A DNA stretch of 64,000 bases from Candidatus Eiseniibacteriota bacterium (lineage in GTDB: Bacteria > Eisenbacteria > RBG-16-71-46): positions 1 through 64,000 of the forward strand of contig JACOSV010000058.1 in NCBI GenBank assembly GCA_016178725.1. The letters are read 5' to 3'. Each line of letters starts with the position of its first letter. Position 1 is the first letter of the stretch. Below the pieces are notes generated by a model, which saw only the letters and a program-made list of their open reading frames with translations, searched no databases and had not been told where the DNA came from. The position numbers and the translations under genes were made by a program. This document shows positions 18,761 through 29,955 of this stretch, one piece after another.

Positions 18761-20224
18761 ATGCGCTCCTGGACCCTCGCCGCGCTGATCGCCGCGACGG
18801 CGCTGATCCCCGTCGCAGCGCGCGCCGAGATCGTCGCGCGCACGTCGCTCGACACGCTGCTGATGCGCGCGCCGGATCCGCCGGCGCTGCGGGCGCAGCT
18901 CGCCGCGTACGCCGAGGCGCAGGCGCGCACCGACACCGTGCTCGCGGCGCGGGCGTTCGGCTACCGGGCGCAGAGCTTCGCGCGCGAGGGCGAATCGGAC
19001 AGCGCGGTCGCATGCCGTGAACGGGCGCTCGCGGTCGAGAACCGTCCCGAGTGGCGCCTGCGCCTCGCCGAGGCGCTGATCGCGCGCCTCGATCCCGGCG
19101 ACGCGGCGCGCGCGCTCGAGGTGCTGCGTCCGATCCAGCCGCGGCTGCCGCAGCTCCCCGACGTCGAAGACGCGCCTGCGCAGGCGTTGTTCTCGTGGAG
19201 CCATTACCTCGGCGGGCACCCCGACAGCGCGGCGACGCTGTTCGCGCCGCTCGACGCGTGGCTGAGCCACGACCCCGAGTGGCGCTACCGTCTCGCCTGC
19301 GTCGCGATCGAGCGCGGCGAGTGGACGCGCGTCGTGACGCTGCTCACGACGCTCGCGGTCGCGTCGCGGCAGCAGGACGGCGACGTGATGGACATGGCGC
19401 AGCGCGCCGCCAGCTCGCTCAACGCCGGCTCGCACCTGGTCGGCATGATCGAGCAGGAGATCGCCAAGCGCGACGCCATCGAGAAGGAGACGCTCGATGA
19501 CCTCGGCGCGCGCGGCGTCGTGTTCGCGGCCGACGACCGGTTCACGCTCGCCGGCGCCGTGCTGCGCGGCGCGGGCCGCACGCACGGCCCGCCGGCCGTG
19601 GTGCTGGTCGCACCCGGCGACACGCTCGCGTCCTACGACAGCCTCGCGCTCGGGCTCTCGCGCATGGGCATGCCGGTGATGCTGCTCGAGCCGCGCGGCT
19701 CGGGCCGGTCGGTGGGACCGACCTGTCCGTCGCACGAAACGTGGCGCGGGCGCGAGCTCGAGATGCAGAGCCGCGTCGCGCGCGACGTGCACCGCGCGTT
19801 CCTCATGCTCGCGCGCGCCGTCGGCGCCGACAGCAGCCGCTATCTGCTCATCGGCGTGGGCGAGACCGCGCCGATCGCGGTCGAGGCGGCGACACTCGAC
19901 CCGCGCGCGCAGGTGCTGGTGCTGGTGAGCCCGAGCCCCGATCCGGTGGACCGCGGCGCGATGCGCGCGCGTCTCGCGAAGATCCGACGCCCGGTCTACT
20001 TCCAGACCGGGCCCGAGGACTTCTCGAGCTACGACGTGACCGACGCGCTCTACCGCGCCTGCGACACGCGCGCGAGCCGCATCGCCGACTCCGATCGCCC
20101 CGGCCACCTCACGACGATCTTCCGCCACGACCCGCGCATCCTCACGCGGATCCAGACGTGGCTGGCGGAGTCGTGGCCGCGCGCGCCGCGCGCCACTCCA
20201 CGCGCACGACCGCGGCGACGATGA
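18761..20224 (+). CDS. Secreted TPR-like protein with an alpha/beta-hydrolase-like domain
   Basis: 487 residues. Signal peptide (about 1-22, ending ARA), helical repeats (about 35-235), then a hydrolase-like region: GPPAVVLVAPGDTLASYDSLALGLSRMGMPV, EPRGSGRS and YLLIGVGETAPIAVEAA. At the nucleophile elbow G-x-S-x-G is replaced by GVGET, so the catalytic Ser appears to be missing. It may be a non-catalytic relative. ATG follows AGAGGAGACCGC. The last 83 bases overlap the end of the convergent eamA gene. Confidence 0.68.
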   Translation: MRSWTLAALIAATALIPVAARAEIVARTSLDTLLMRAPDPPALRAQLAAYAEAQARTDTVLAARAFGYRAQSFAREGESDSAVACRERALAVENRPEWRLRLAEALIARLDPGDAARALEVLRPIQPRLPQLPDVEDAPAQALFSWSHYLGGHPDSAATLFAPLDAWLSHDPEWRYRLACVAIERGEWTRVVTLLTTLAVASRQQDGDVMDMAQRAASSLNAGSHLVGMIEQEIAKRDAIEKETLDDLGARGVVFAADDRFTLAGAVLRGAGRTHGPPAVVLVAPGDTLASYDSLALGLSRMGMPVMLLEPRGSGRSVGPTCPSHETWRGRELEMQSRVARDVHRAFLMLARAVGADSSRYLLIGVGETAPIAVEAATLDPRAQVLVLVSPSPDPVDRGAMRARLAKIRRPVYFQTGPEDFSSYDVTDALYRACDTRASRIADSDRPGHLTTIFRHDPRILTRIQTWLAESWPRAPRATPRARPRRR

Positions 20225-21074
20225 GCGCGGCACCGAGCCACCAGCGCGCGACGAAGCGCTCGCCGCCGAACGCGATCGCGAACACCAGCGCGAACACCGG
20301 CTCGAGCGCGAACAGGAGCCCGATGCGCGCCGCGGGCAGCGTGCGCTGCGCCAGCACCTGGAGCAGCGGCGCCATGACGCTGCCGGCGAGCACGAGGTAG
20401 GCGAGCCGCAACGCGTCGGCCGGGCCGATGCCGCCGATGAGCCCGACGAGCGGTCCGGCGAACGGCAGCAGGCACGCCGCCACCGTCGCCGCCTGCAGCG
20501 CGGTGAGGAGCACGGGATCGGGCGCGCGGTCGGCGCGGCGCATCCAGCGCGCGACCGCGACGATCTGCAGCGCGTAGGTCACGGCGCCCAGCAGCGTCCA
20601 CAGCTCGCCCCGGCCCAACGTGAAGCCGCCGCGCAGCGAGAGCAGGGCCGATCCCGCCGCCGCCATCGCGAGCCCGGCCGCGAGCGTACGGTTCGGCCGC
20701 TCGCCGAGCAGCGGCCACGCGAAGAGACCGGCGGCGAGCGTCCCGGCGCAGGTGAGAAACGCCGACGTTCCGGCGGCCGTCGACGTGAGCCCGATCGCCT
20801 GGAAGAGATAGCCGCCGGCGGTGAGCGCGCCGGTCGCGACGCCGCCGATCAGCGTCTCGCGATCGAGCCCGCGGGCGGGCCCGTCGCCGCGCGCGCGGCG
20901 CACCGCGGCGACCGCGCCGAGCACCACCGCCGCGGCGGCGAAGCGCAGGCCGACCAGCGCCGTCGGGCGTATGCGCGCGAGCGCGTCGCGCGCGATCACG
21001 AACGTCGCGCCCCACAGCAGCGTCGCCACGACCATCGCCGCGACCGGCCCGATGCCGCGACGCGCGGCGGTCAC
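20142..21074 (-). CDS. EamA/DMT-family transporter
   Basis: 310 residues with ten hydrophobic helices in two EamA repeats (about 12-145 and 155-292); LLWGATFVIAR at the N-terminus and LGERPNRTL at the end of repeat one are typical of the drug/metabolite transporter superfamily. Inner-membrane carrier, substrate unknown. GTG start overlaps the rex stop by GTGA, so it is translationally coupled and at the distal end of the dnaA-to-rex gene run. Confidence 0.88.
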   Translation of the reverse strand: MTAARRGIGPVAAMVVATLLWGATFVIARDALARIRPTALVGLRFAAAAVVLGAVAAVRRARGDGPARGLDRETLIGGVATGALTAGGYLFQAIGLTSTAAGTSAFLTCAGTLAAGLFAWPLLGERPNRTLAAGLAMAAAGSALLSLRGGFTLGRGELWTLLGAVTYALQIVAVARWMRRADRAPDPVLLTALQAATVAACLLPFAGPLVGLIGGIGPADALRLAYLVLAGSVMAPLLQVLAQRTLPAARIGLLFALEPVFALVFAIAFGGERFVARWWLGAALIVAAVVRVEWRAARAATTPPATSGSA

Positions 21075-21748
21075 GTCGTGCGGCGGTCGCGGCGCCGCGG
21101 CCGCGGCGGCGCCAGATTGCTCAAGGCGAACGAGAGGGTCTCGAGCTCGACGGTCATGTCCACGGTGCGCAGCGCGACCGCGGCGGGGACGAAGAGCTTC
21201 CGCGGCGCGAGGTTCAGGATCGCGCGCACGCCGGCCGCGACCAGCGCGTCGGCCACGTCCTGCGCCGCGCGCAGCGGCGTCGCGATGACACCGATGTCGA
21301 ACCCGCCGCCGCGCGCCGCTGCGGCGAGCTCGACGATGTCGCGCACCGCGAGATCGCCGACCTTCTGGCCGACGCGCGCGGGATCACGATCGAACGCCGC
21401 AACCACGTCGAAGCCCTGGCGCGCGAAGCCGCGGTAGAGGAGCAGCGCGCTGCCGAGGTTGCCGACGCCGACCACCGCCACGCGCCAGCGCCGATCGAGG
21501 CCGAGGATGGCGCGGATCTCGCGGCGCAAGTGCGCCACGTTGTAGCCGAGGCCGCGCCGGCCGAACGAGCCGAAGCACGAGAGGTCCTTGCGCACCTGCG
21601 CCGACGTGACGCCCTCGCGCTCGGCGAGCCGGTGCGAGGAGATCAGCCGCTTGCCCTCGGCTTCGACCTCCTCGAGGACGCGGTAATAGTGCGACAGGCG
21701 TCGCACCGTCGATTCGGAGATCCGCGGCGCCGCGCGGCGACCGGGCAT
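21071..21748 (-). CDS. rex: Redox-sensing transcriptional repressor Rex
   Basis: 225 residues: an N-terminal winged helix (about 10-85: RISESTVRRLSHYYRVLE, SAQVRKDLSCFGSFGRRGLGYNV) and a Rossmann domain with VVGVGNLGSAL (91-101) for NADH/NAD+. Rex represses fermentation and respiration genes and is released by NADH. It lies 25 bases past gyrA and is coupled to eamA. No Rex operator of the TTGTGAA-N3-TTCACAA kind was found in the window. Confidence 0.93.
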   Translation of the reverse strand: MPGRRAAPRISESTVRRLSHYYRVLEEVEAEGKRLISSHRLAEREGVTSAQVRKDLSCFGSFGRRGLGYNVAHLRREIRAILGLDRRWRVAVVGVGNLGSALLLYRGFARQGFDVVAAFDRDPARVGQKVGDLAVRDIVELAAAARGGGFDIGVIATPLRAAQDVADALVAAGVRAILNLAPRKLFVPAAVALRTVDMTVELETLSFALSNLAPPRPRRRDRRTT

Positions 21749-21773
21749 CGGGAAGCCTCGCCGTCCCGCGCGT

Positions 21774-24700
21774 TCAGCCCTGCGGGATGCCGTCGCCGGC
21801 CGGGGGCGCGTCCGCGGCGCCGTTGCCGGAGATGCCGCCGTCGCCGCCTTCGTCCCCTTCGCTCACGACGCGCGTCACCGCCGCCACGGCGTCGGGCAGC
21901 AGATCGCCCTCCCCCGCCGCCGCCAGGTTGACGAGGCGCACGCCCTGCGTGTTGCGGCCGATCACCGAGATGCCCGCGACCGGCATGCGGATCATCTGGC
22001 CCGAGCGCGTGATGATCATCAACTCGTCGCCGTCGACGACCTCCTTCACCGCCACGACCGAGCCGTTCCGGTCGGTGGTCTTCACGGTGATGATGCCCTT
22101 GCCGCCGCGGTGCGAGACCCGGTACTCGGTGATCTCGCTGCGCTTGCCGTAGCCGTTCTCGGTCACGCTGAGCAGCGTCGTCTGGCGGCGGATCGCGACC
22201 AGGCTCACGACTTCGTCCTCGTCGTCATCGAGCGTCACCGCCTTCACGCCGTACGACGTGCGGCCCATCGCGCGCACCTCGTTCTCGTGGAAGCGGATCG
22301 CGAGGCCCTTTTTCTTGGCGAGGATCAGATCCTGCGTGCCGTCGCTGAGGATCGCCTCGATCAGCGCGTCGCCCTCTTCGAGGAGGATCGCGTTGATGCC
22401 GCCGCGGCGCGGGTTGCCGTAGGCCGAGAGCACGGTCTTCTTGATCAGCCCCTTGCGCGTCGCGCACACCAGGTAGTGCTTGTCGTCGAACTCCTTCACC
22501 GCGACCACCGCCTGCACGCGCTCGTCGCGCGAGAGGCCCTCGAGGTGGTTGACCAGCGGCCGGCCGCGCGCCATGCGCCCGGCCTGCTCGATCTCGTGCA
22601 CCTTGAGCCAGTAGCAGCGCCCGCGGTCGGTGAGGAACAGCAGGTAGCTGTGCGTGCCGGCGATGAACAGGTGCTCGATGTAGTCCTCTTCCTTGGTGCG
22701 CGCGCCGATCACGCCCTTGCCGCCGCGACGCTGCGAGCGGTACGCGGAGATCTCCTGGCGCTTGATGTAGCCGGCGTGGGAGATGGTGATCACCATGTCC
22801 TTCTGCTCGATCGTGTCCTCGTACTGGATGTCGCCCTCTTCGGCCACGATCTCGGTGCGCCGCGCGTCGCCGTACTTCTCCTTCAGCCGCGCGACCTCGT
22901 CCTGGATGATGCCGAGGATCTTCTTCGGGTTGGCGAGGATGCTCTTGAGCTGCTCGATCAACTGGACGACCTGCAGGTACTCGTCCTCGATCTTCTTGCG
23001 CTCGAGGCCGGTGAGACGCGAGAGCCGCATCTCGAGGATGGCGTTGGCCTGGATTTCGGTGAGCTTGAACTCGCTGATCAACCCGGCGCGCGCGGTCTCG
23101 ACGTCCTTGGCCTTGCGGATCAGGGCGATCACCGCGTCGAGGTGATCGAGCGCGATCTTGAGGCCCTCGAGGATGTGCGCGCGTTTCTCGGCCTCGGCGA
23201 GGTCGTACTCGGTACGCCGGCGCACGACGGTCTGGCGCTGGAGGACGTACTGGTCCACGAGCGCGCGCAGCGTCAGGACCTGCGGCCGCTGGTCCACGAG
23301 CGCCAGCATGATCGCGCCGAACGTGGTCTGGAGCGGCGAGTGGACGAAGAGCTGGTTGAGGACGACCTTGGGATTCGCGTCCTTCTTGAGCTCGATCACG
23401 ATGCGCAGTCCGTCGCGGTCGGACTCGTCGCGCAGGTCGCTGATGCCGGTGACCTTCCCGTCCTTCACCAGGTCGGCGATCTTCTCGAGCAGCGCCGCCT
23501 TGTTGACCTGGAACGGGATCGCGGTCGCGACCAGGCTCATGCGTCCCTGGCGGCCCTCTTCGACCTGCACCTTCGCGCGCATCTTGATCAGGCCGCGGCC
23601 GTTGAGATAGCAGTCGCGGATGCCCTGCGTGCCGTAGATGATGCCGCCGGTCGGGAAGTCCGGACCCTGAACGACCTTGAGCAGGTCGGCGGCCGTGGTC
23701 TCGGGCCGTTCGATCACCATCGCGATCGCGTCGCAGATCTCGCGGAGGTTGTGCGGCGGCACTTCGGTCGCCATGCCGACCGCGATGCCCGAGCAGCCGT
23801 TGATGAGCAGGTTCGGCACGACGCTCGGCAGCACGACCGGCTCCTCGCGCGTCTCGTCGTAGTTCGAGCGGAAGTCGACCGTGTTCTTCTCGAGGTCGGC
23901 GAGCATCTCGGCGGCGAGCGCGGTGAGGCGGGCCTCGGTGTTGTGGCTGATGAACCCGTTGGTCACGAACGCGTGATCGGGGCTGTCCACGCGCAGCGAA
24001 TAGACCGGCCGGATCCCCGCGTCGGTCACCGACTCCACCTCGGCGAAGTAGTAGTCGGCCGAGACGAGCGGCGCGGTGACGCGACACACGTCTTCCGACG
24101 CGATGCGTTCGAGGATCGCGGTGCCGCCGCGCTCCCAGCGCTCGATCCGGTCCACGTTGTGCCGGCGAAGCCAGTCGCCGTCCTGCGGCGACGCGGCCCT
24201 CGCGCTTCGGATGTAAGGCGCGAGGAACGGAACGTGGTCCCGGCTCAATGCGCGGCTGGTCGCCGGAATGGCGGCGAGCTCGCGTTCGAGCTTCTCGTGC
24301 TTGCGGCCGAGGAAGCCGACGGCGCCGGCGAACCGCCGCGCGTCGCGGCGATTCGTGATCACAACCTTGTGCTCGCCGCTCGCGTCGCGGCAGATCCGGC
24401 TGATCACGCCGAACTCGAGGAGCAGGATCTGGACGTCCTTCGCGAGCTGTTCGCTTCGCGTCGAATAGGAGATCTGGATGGTGTGCCGCGGCAGGAGCGA
24501 CGACGAGCCGTCCCCCGTGAAGAGCGATCTCAAGAACCAGCGCTTGGCGGAAGCGCCCGCGGCCCACGCCCACTCGGGAATCGCCTTTTCGGCGCTTCGC
24601 CCGCGCACGTCCGCGAGGGGGCTCCGGCGCAGGTGCTCGAGGTTCTGGACGTCGAGCTCGAACAGCAGGCTGCCCGAAGCGATCCGGCGCTCGTACACGT

Positions 24701-25565
24701 AGCGGCGTCCACCGACGATGCGGTCGTAGGCGGCGACCACGCGGTCGAAGTATTCGCGATCGATGTTGTTGAACCCGGCCCGCGACTCCGAGACGAACCC
24801 CTCGGCCACGAACGCGCCGAGGAGCACGGCCGTGTCTTCGTCACACGCGCTTGCCGGTCCGCCCTCGGGCGCCGGCTTGCGCGCGATCACGACGCGGTCG
24901 CCGGGGCCCATCCGCTCCATCAGCTTCCACGCGAAGCTCGGAACGCCGGCGATGCTCTCGAGGCACAGGACCGGATGATTGCCGGTGCCGATCAGCTCGT
25001 ACCCTTCGATGGTGCGCACGCGCAGCGTCGGATGAGCGCCGGAGTGGAACAACTTCGAGGCGCGCACGACGTGTCCGGCGCGGCCACAGACGTCGACTGC
25101 GACGTCGTGATCCGATTCGGGCCCTGCATCCGGCACGATCGCATCGATGCGCCGCGTGCCCGCGGGCGTGGCGACGCGCGTGCTTCCGTCAACGCAGTAG
25201 CGCATCGCCGCAGCGGAATCGCCGTCGATGCTGCCAAAATTCCCCTGCCCGTCCACGAGCGGATAGCGCATCACCCAGTCCTGCGCCATCCGGACGAGCG
25301 TCGGATAGACGACCTGCTCGCCGTGCGGGTGGTAGTTGCCCGACGTGTCGCCGGCGATCTTCGCGCACTTGCGGAATCCGCGCCCGGGCGCGAGGTTGAG
25401 ATCGTTCATCGCGACCAGGATGCGGCGCTGCGACGGCTTGAGTCCGTCGCGCACGTCGGGCAGCGCACGCGAGACGATGACCGACATCGAGTAGTCGATG
25501 TAGCTGGTCTTCATCTCCGACTCGATGCTGACGTCGATGATCTTCTGTCGGTCGTTCAACGCCAT
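21774..25565 (-). CDS. gyrA: DNA gyrase subunit A containing an intein
   Basis: 1263-residue precursor; 844 residues after removal of a 419-residue intein (residues 124-542). Extein parts: N-terminal [24 protein letters not shown], winged helix with [17 protein letters not shown], catalytic Tyr123 in AAMRY, and in the C-terminal beta-pinwheel the GyrA box QRRGGKG followed by an acidic tail. With GyrB it introduces negative supercoils. At the quinolone-contact positions Ser83 and Asp87 of E. coli this protein has Gln and Pro (GEQVVYP), so the usual water-metal bridge cannot form. Co-directional with gyrB, one barrel gene between. Confidence 0.97.
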   Translation of the reverse strand: MALNDRQKIIDVSIESEMKTSYIDYSMSVIVSRALPDVRDGLKPSQRRILVAMNDLNLAPGRGFRKCAKIAGDTSGNYHPHGEQVVYPTLVRMAQDWVMRYPLVDGQGNFGSIDGDSAAAMRYCVDGSTRVATPAGTRRIDAIVPDAGPESDHDVAVDVCGRAGHVVRASKLFHSGAHPTLRVRTIEGYELIGTGNHPVLCLESIAGVPSFAWKLMERMGPGDRVVIARKPAPEGGPASACDEDTAVLLGAFVAEGFVSESRAGFNNIDREYFDRVVAAYDRIVGGRRYVYERRIASGSLLFELDVQNLEHLRRSPLADVRGRSAEKAIPEWAWAAGASAKRWFLRSLFTGDGSSSLLPRHTIQISYSTRSEQLAKDVQILLLEFGVISRICRDASGEHKVVITNRRDARRFAGAVGFLGRKHEKLERELAAIPATSRALSRDHVPFLAPYIRSARAASPQDGDWLRRHNVDRIERWERGGTAILERIASEDVCRVTAPLVSADYYFAEVESVTDAGIRPVYSLRVDSPDHAFVTNGFISHNTEARLTALAAEMLADLEKNTVDFRSNYDETREEPVVLPSVVPNLLINGCSGIAVGMATEVPPHNLREICDAIAMVIERPETTAADLLKVVQGPDFPTGGIIYGTQGIRDCYLNGRGLIKMRAKVQVEEGRQGRMSLVATAIPFQVNKAALLEKIADLVKDGKVTGISDLRDESDRDGLRIVIELKKDANPKVVLNQLFVHSPLQTTFGAIMLALVDQRPQVLTLRALVDQYVLQRQTVVRRRTEYDLAEAEKRAHILEGLKIALDHLDAVIALIRKAKDVETARAGLISEFKLTEIQANAILEMRLSRLTGLERKKIEDEYLQVVQLIEQLKSILANPKKILGIIQDEVARLKEKYGDARRTEIVAEEGDIQYEDTIEQKDMVITISHAGYIKRQEISAYRSQRRGGKGVIGARTKEEDYIEHLFIAGTHSYLLFLTDRGRCYWLKVHEIEQAGRMARGRPLVNHLEGLSRDERVQAVVAVKEFDDKHYLVCATRKGLIKKTVLSAYGNPRRGGINAILLEEGDALIEAILSDGTQDLILAKKKGLAIRFHENEVRAMGRTSYGVKAVTLDDDEDEVVSLVAIRRQTTLLSVTENGYGKRSEITEYRVSHRGGKGIITVKTTDRNGSVVAVKEVVDGDELMIITRSGQMIRMPVAGISVIGRNTQGVRLVNLAAAGEGDLLPDAVAAVTRVVSEGDEGGDGGISGNGAADAPPAGDGIPQG
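23940..25196 (-). mobile_element. GyrA intein with LAGLIDADG homing endonuclease
   Basis: 419 codons inserted directly after the catalytic Tyr, at the same site (AMRY/TEARL) as the mycobacterial GyrA inteins. Splicing residues are intact: Cys1, block B TGNH (71-74), penultimate His418, Asn419, then +1 Thr. The central part carries two dodecapeptide motifs, LLGAFVAEG (125-133) and [10 protein letters not shown] (221-230), with both acidic residues, so the homing endonuclease may be active. The element can spread to empty gyrA alleles. GC content is not visibly different from the host gene. Confidence 0.97.
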
Positions 25566-25602
25566 GTCGGCTCCATCCTCGCGGGGATCCCGCGCATCCG
25601 TG

Positions 25603-26201
25603 TCACGGTCGGCCGCCGGCGCCCGTGCGCCAGCGCCATTCGAAGGCGGCGGTCAGATAGCGGTGCGTCGCGCCGCGCGAAAGCTCCTGATAGCGGACCA
25701 TCACGCCCGCCGAGTGGCGGTCCGAGAGCCGGCGCGCGAGCCCGAGGCCGGCGCCGACGCCGGCCGAGGTCGCCGATCCGAGCCGAGCGCCGCGCACGTC
25801 GTCGGTCGAGCGGTAGAGGCCCCACGTGACCGCGACGGTCGGGGCCCAGCGCTTCGACGGCAGCTCGCCCTCGAGGCGCCACGTCACGCCGGCGGTCTGG
25901 CGATGGAGCGACGAGACCGGGCCCAGATCGACACCGCCGGCGACGAGCCGCGTCGTCTGCTGGCCGAGGTCGTCGGCGAAGCCCATGACGCCGACATGGA
26001 AGTGGTCCTCGATCGGCCAGAGCAGCGCGAGCGAGAGCGCCGCCCCGCCGTTGTCGGGCGTGCCGTCGATCGCGGTCGTGGCGCCGATGCCGGCGACCAC
26101 GTCGGGGCCGGCGTGCGCCGCCGGGGTCATGCACAGCGTCGCGACCAGCGCGACGAACGCCGTGAGGGCCGGCGCGCCGGCCGATGCGGGACGCGGCGTC
26201 A

Positions 26202-26202
<1 letters not shown>
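25603..26202 (-). CDS. Small outer-membrane beta-barrel-like protein between gyrB and gyrA
   Basis: 199 residues. Signal peptide (about 1-31, ending AAHA), then alternating hydrophobic strands rich in Gly, Arg and aromatic residues, ending in an aromatic C-terminal strand TAAFEWRWRTG, as in small barrels. Its ATG overlaps the gyrB stop as ATGA. Why a putative outer-membrane protein is coupled to gyrB is unclear. No family recognised. Confidence 0.6.
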
Positions 26203-28450
<2,248 letters not shown>

Positions 28451-28452
28451 GA

Positions 28453-29601
28453 TCAACCCGCCGCGTCGGGCAACCGCAGCGGCATCACCAGGCACAGCAG
28501 GTCTTCTTCGCTCTGCGATGGACCGCCGACCGGTTCCACGACGCCGGCGGCCAGCGCGTTGTTGAGGCGGAAGACGATGCGCTCGCTCTCGATGCTCCGA
28601 AGGATGTCGATCAGGTAGTTCGCGTTGTACCCGATCTCCATGCCCTCGCCGTGGAAGTCGGCGGCGAGCGTGTGCTCCCCCGCTCCGAGCTCGGTCGCCG
28701 ACGAGACGCCGAGGCGCCCCTCCGCCACCGAGAACCGCACCTGCCGCGTCACGTTGTCCGCGTGCGACGCGACGATGTCCACGGCCTCGAGCAGATCCTT
28801 CCGGTTCACCTGCAGATCGCGCGGGTTGTTCTTGGGAATGACCTGTTCGTAGTTCGGGTACGGACCCTGGAGGAGTCGAGCCAGGATCTGCACCCGGTAT
28901 TCGCCGACCTGCGTGGTGAACCCGGCCTGATTGCGGCCGGCGGCGATCTCGATCGCGACCGGGCTGGTCGCTTCTTCGGCGGTGCGGCTCACCGCCGCCA
29001 GCGCGCGGCTCGGCACGATGACGCCGTCCTTGCCGAGCCCGGCGAATCCGCCCTTGCGTCCGGTGCGGGCGAGGCGATGGCCGTCGGTCGCGACGAACGT
29101 GATCTGCTTGTCGCCACCCTGCACGAACACGCCGCCGAGGTTGGGACGCGTCGCGTCTGTGGACGCGGCGTAGATCGTGCGCGCGATCAACCGCGAAAGG
29201 ATGTCGCCCGGCAGCGTCACCTGGTGCTCGGCCTTGAGCTCGGGGACGCGCGGAAAATCGTCGGCGGGCTGGATCGGGAAGCGCGACCATCCGGTGCCGT
29301 CGCCGTAGCGAACTTCGCACTGGTTGCCGGCGATCGTGATCTTGAGCATGCCGCGCGGAATCTTGCGCACGACCTCGTTGAAGTGCCGCGCCGAAACCGC
29401 GGCCCGTCCCGGCGTCTGAACGGTGCACGGCACGGTGACGGCGGTCGTCACGTCGAGATCGCTCCCGGTGACGCGGAGCCCGGTCTTGTCGGCTTCGAGG
29501 AGCAGGCACGAGAGCAGCGGCATCGGGCTCTTGGTCGAGACCGAGGCGAACGCTTTTCCGACCGCGTAGCTCAAGTCTCCCTGCTGGATGCCGAGTTCCA
29601 T
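28453..29601 (-). CDS. dnaN: DNA polymerase III sliding clamp (beta subunit)
   Basis: 382 residues, the usual length. The start MELGIQQGDLSYAVGKA aligns with the family N-terminus and follows AGGGAGCGACCGCG; earlier starts at 29643 or 29652 would add 14-17 residues. Conserved features include FNEVVRKIP, the region FVATDGHRLA of domain two, and the C-terminal LCLVMPLRLP. It forms the ring that holds polymerase III on DNA. It has its own promoter downstream of dnaA. Confidence 0.96.
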   Translation of the reverse strand: MELGIQQGDLSYAVGKAFASVSTKSPMPLLSCLLLEADKTGLRVTGSDLDVTTAVTVPCTVQTPGRAAVSARHFNEVVRKIPRGMLKITIAGNQCEVRYGDGTGWSRFPIQPADDFPRVPELKAEHQVTLPGDILSRLIARTIYAASTDATRPNLGGVFVQGGDKQITFVATDGHRLARTGRKGGFAGLGKDGVIVPSRALAAVSRTAEEATSPVAIEIAAGRNQAGFTTQVGEYRVQILARLLQGPYPNYEQVIPKNNPRDLQVNRKDLLEAVDIVASHADNVTRQVRFSVAEGRLGVSSATELGAGEHTLAADFHGEGMEIGYNANYLIDILRSIESERIVFRLNNALAAGVVEPVGGPSQSEEDLLCLVMPLRLPDAAG

Positions 29602-29698
29602 CGCGGTCGCTCCCTGACGGGTAGGAAGTTCAAGTGCGGTCATCAGTTCCAAGCCTCTTCGCGGGGTTCATCCAGGGGCGTTTTCAGAGCGCGCCCGC

Positions 29699-29727
29699 AT
29701 GATAGGAATTGTGGCCTGTTTCCGCAA
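29699..29727 (-). promoter_or_regulatory. dnaN promoter
   Basis: Minus-strand TTGCGG (29722-29727), 17-bp spacer, TATCAT (29699-29704, five of six matches to TATAAT). Predicted leader about 90 bases to the dnaN ATG. Confidence 0.6.
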
Positions 29728-29730
29728 GGA

Positions 29731-29790
29731 CATTTGATAGCTTTAACCTATTGTCTTTCAATAAGTAAGAATCTAGTTACCGTAGAGATT
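29731..29790. other. AT-rich stretch, candidate DNA unwinding element of oriC
   Basis: By my count only 18 of these 60 bases are G or C, in a genome near 70% G+C. It is flanked by two TTGTGG sequences (29709-29714 and 29789-29794), which match the last bases of a DnaA box on the other strand. The rest of the dnaA-dnaN gap (29602-29955) holds the dnaN promoter and no gene. Confidence 0.55.
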
Positions 29791-29955
29791 GTGGACTCTG
29801 GGGAAGACGCGCTTTGCGATCCTTCAACTGACTGCGGCAGAACGCGATGAACGCCGCGCGCCGGCTGGGGAGAAACGGCGCTGCTTTCCACCGCTCCCCC
29901 CACGGGCACGGCGTGGCGCCATTCCTTCCCCATTCGTCCACGATTCCTCCCCCGC

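Noticed and set aside
22110-25829. A plus-strand open frame of 1239 codons opposite gyrA
   Set aside because: It is a shadow of codon bias in G+C-rich DNA: the protein is Arg/Leu/Glu/Asp-rich, has no domain and lies exactly antisense to gyrA.
29860-29900. GGGGAG/CTCCCC stem after dnaA as a terminator
   Set aside because: Loop of 21 bases and no T-run; too weak to list.
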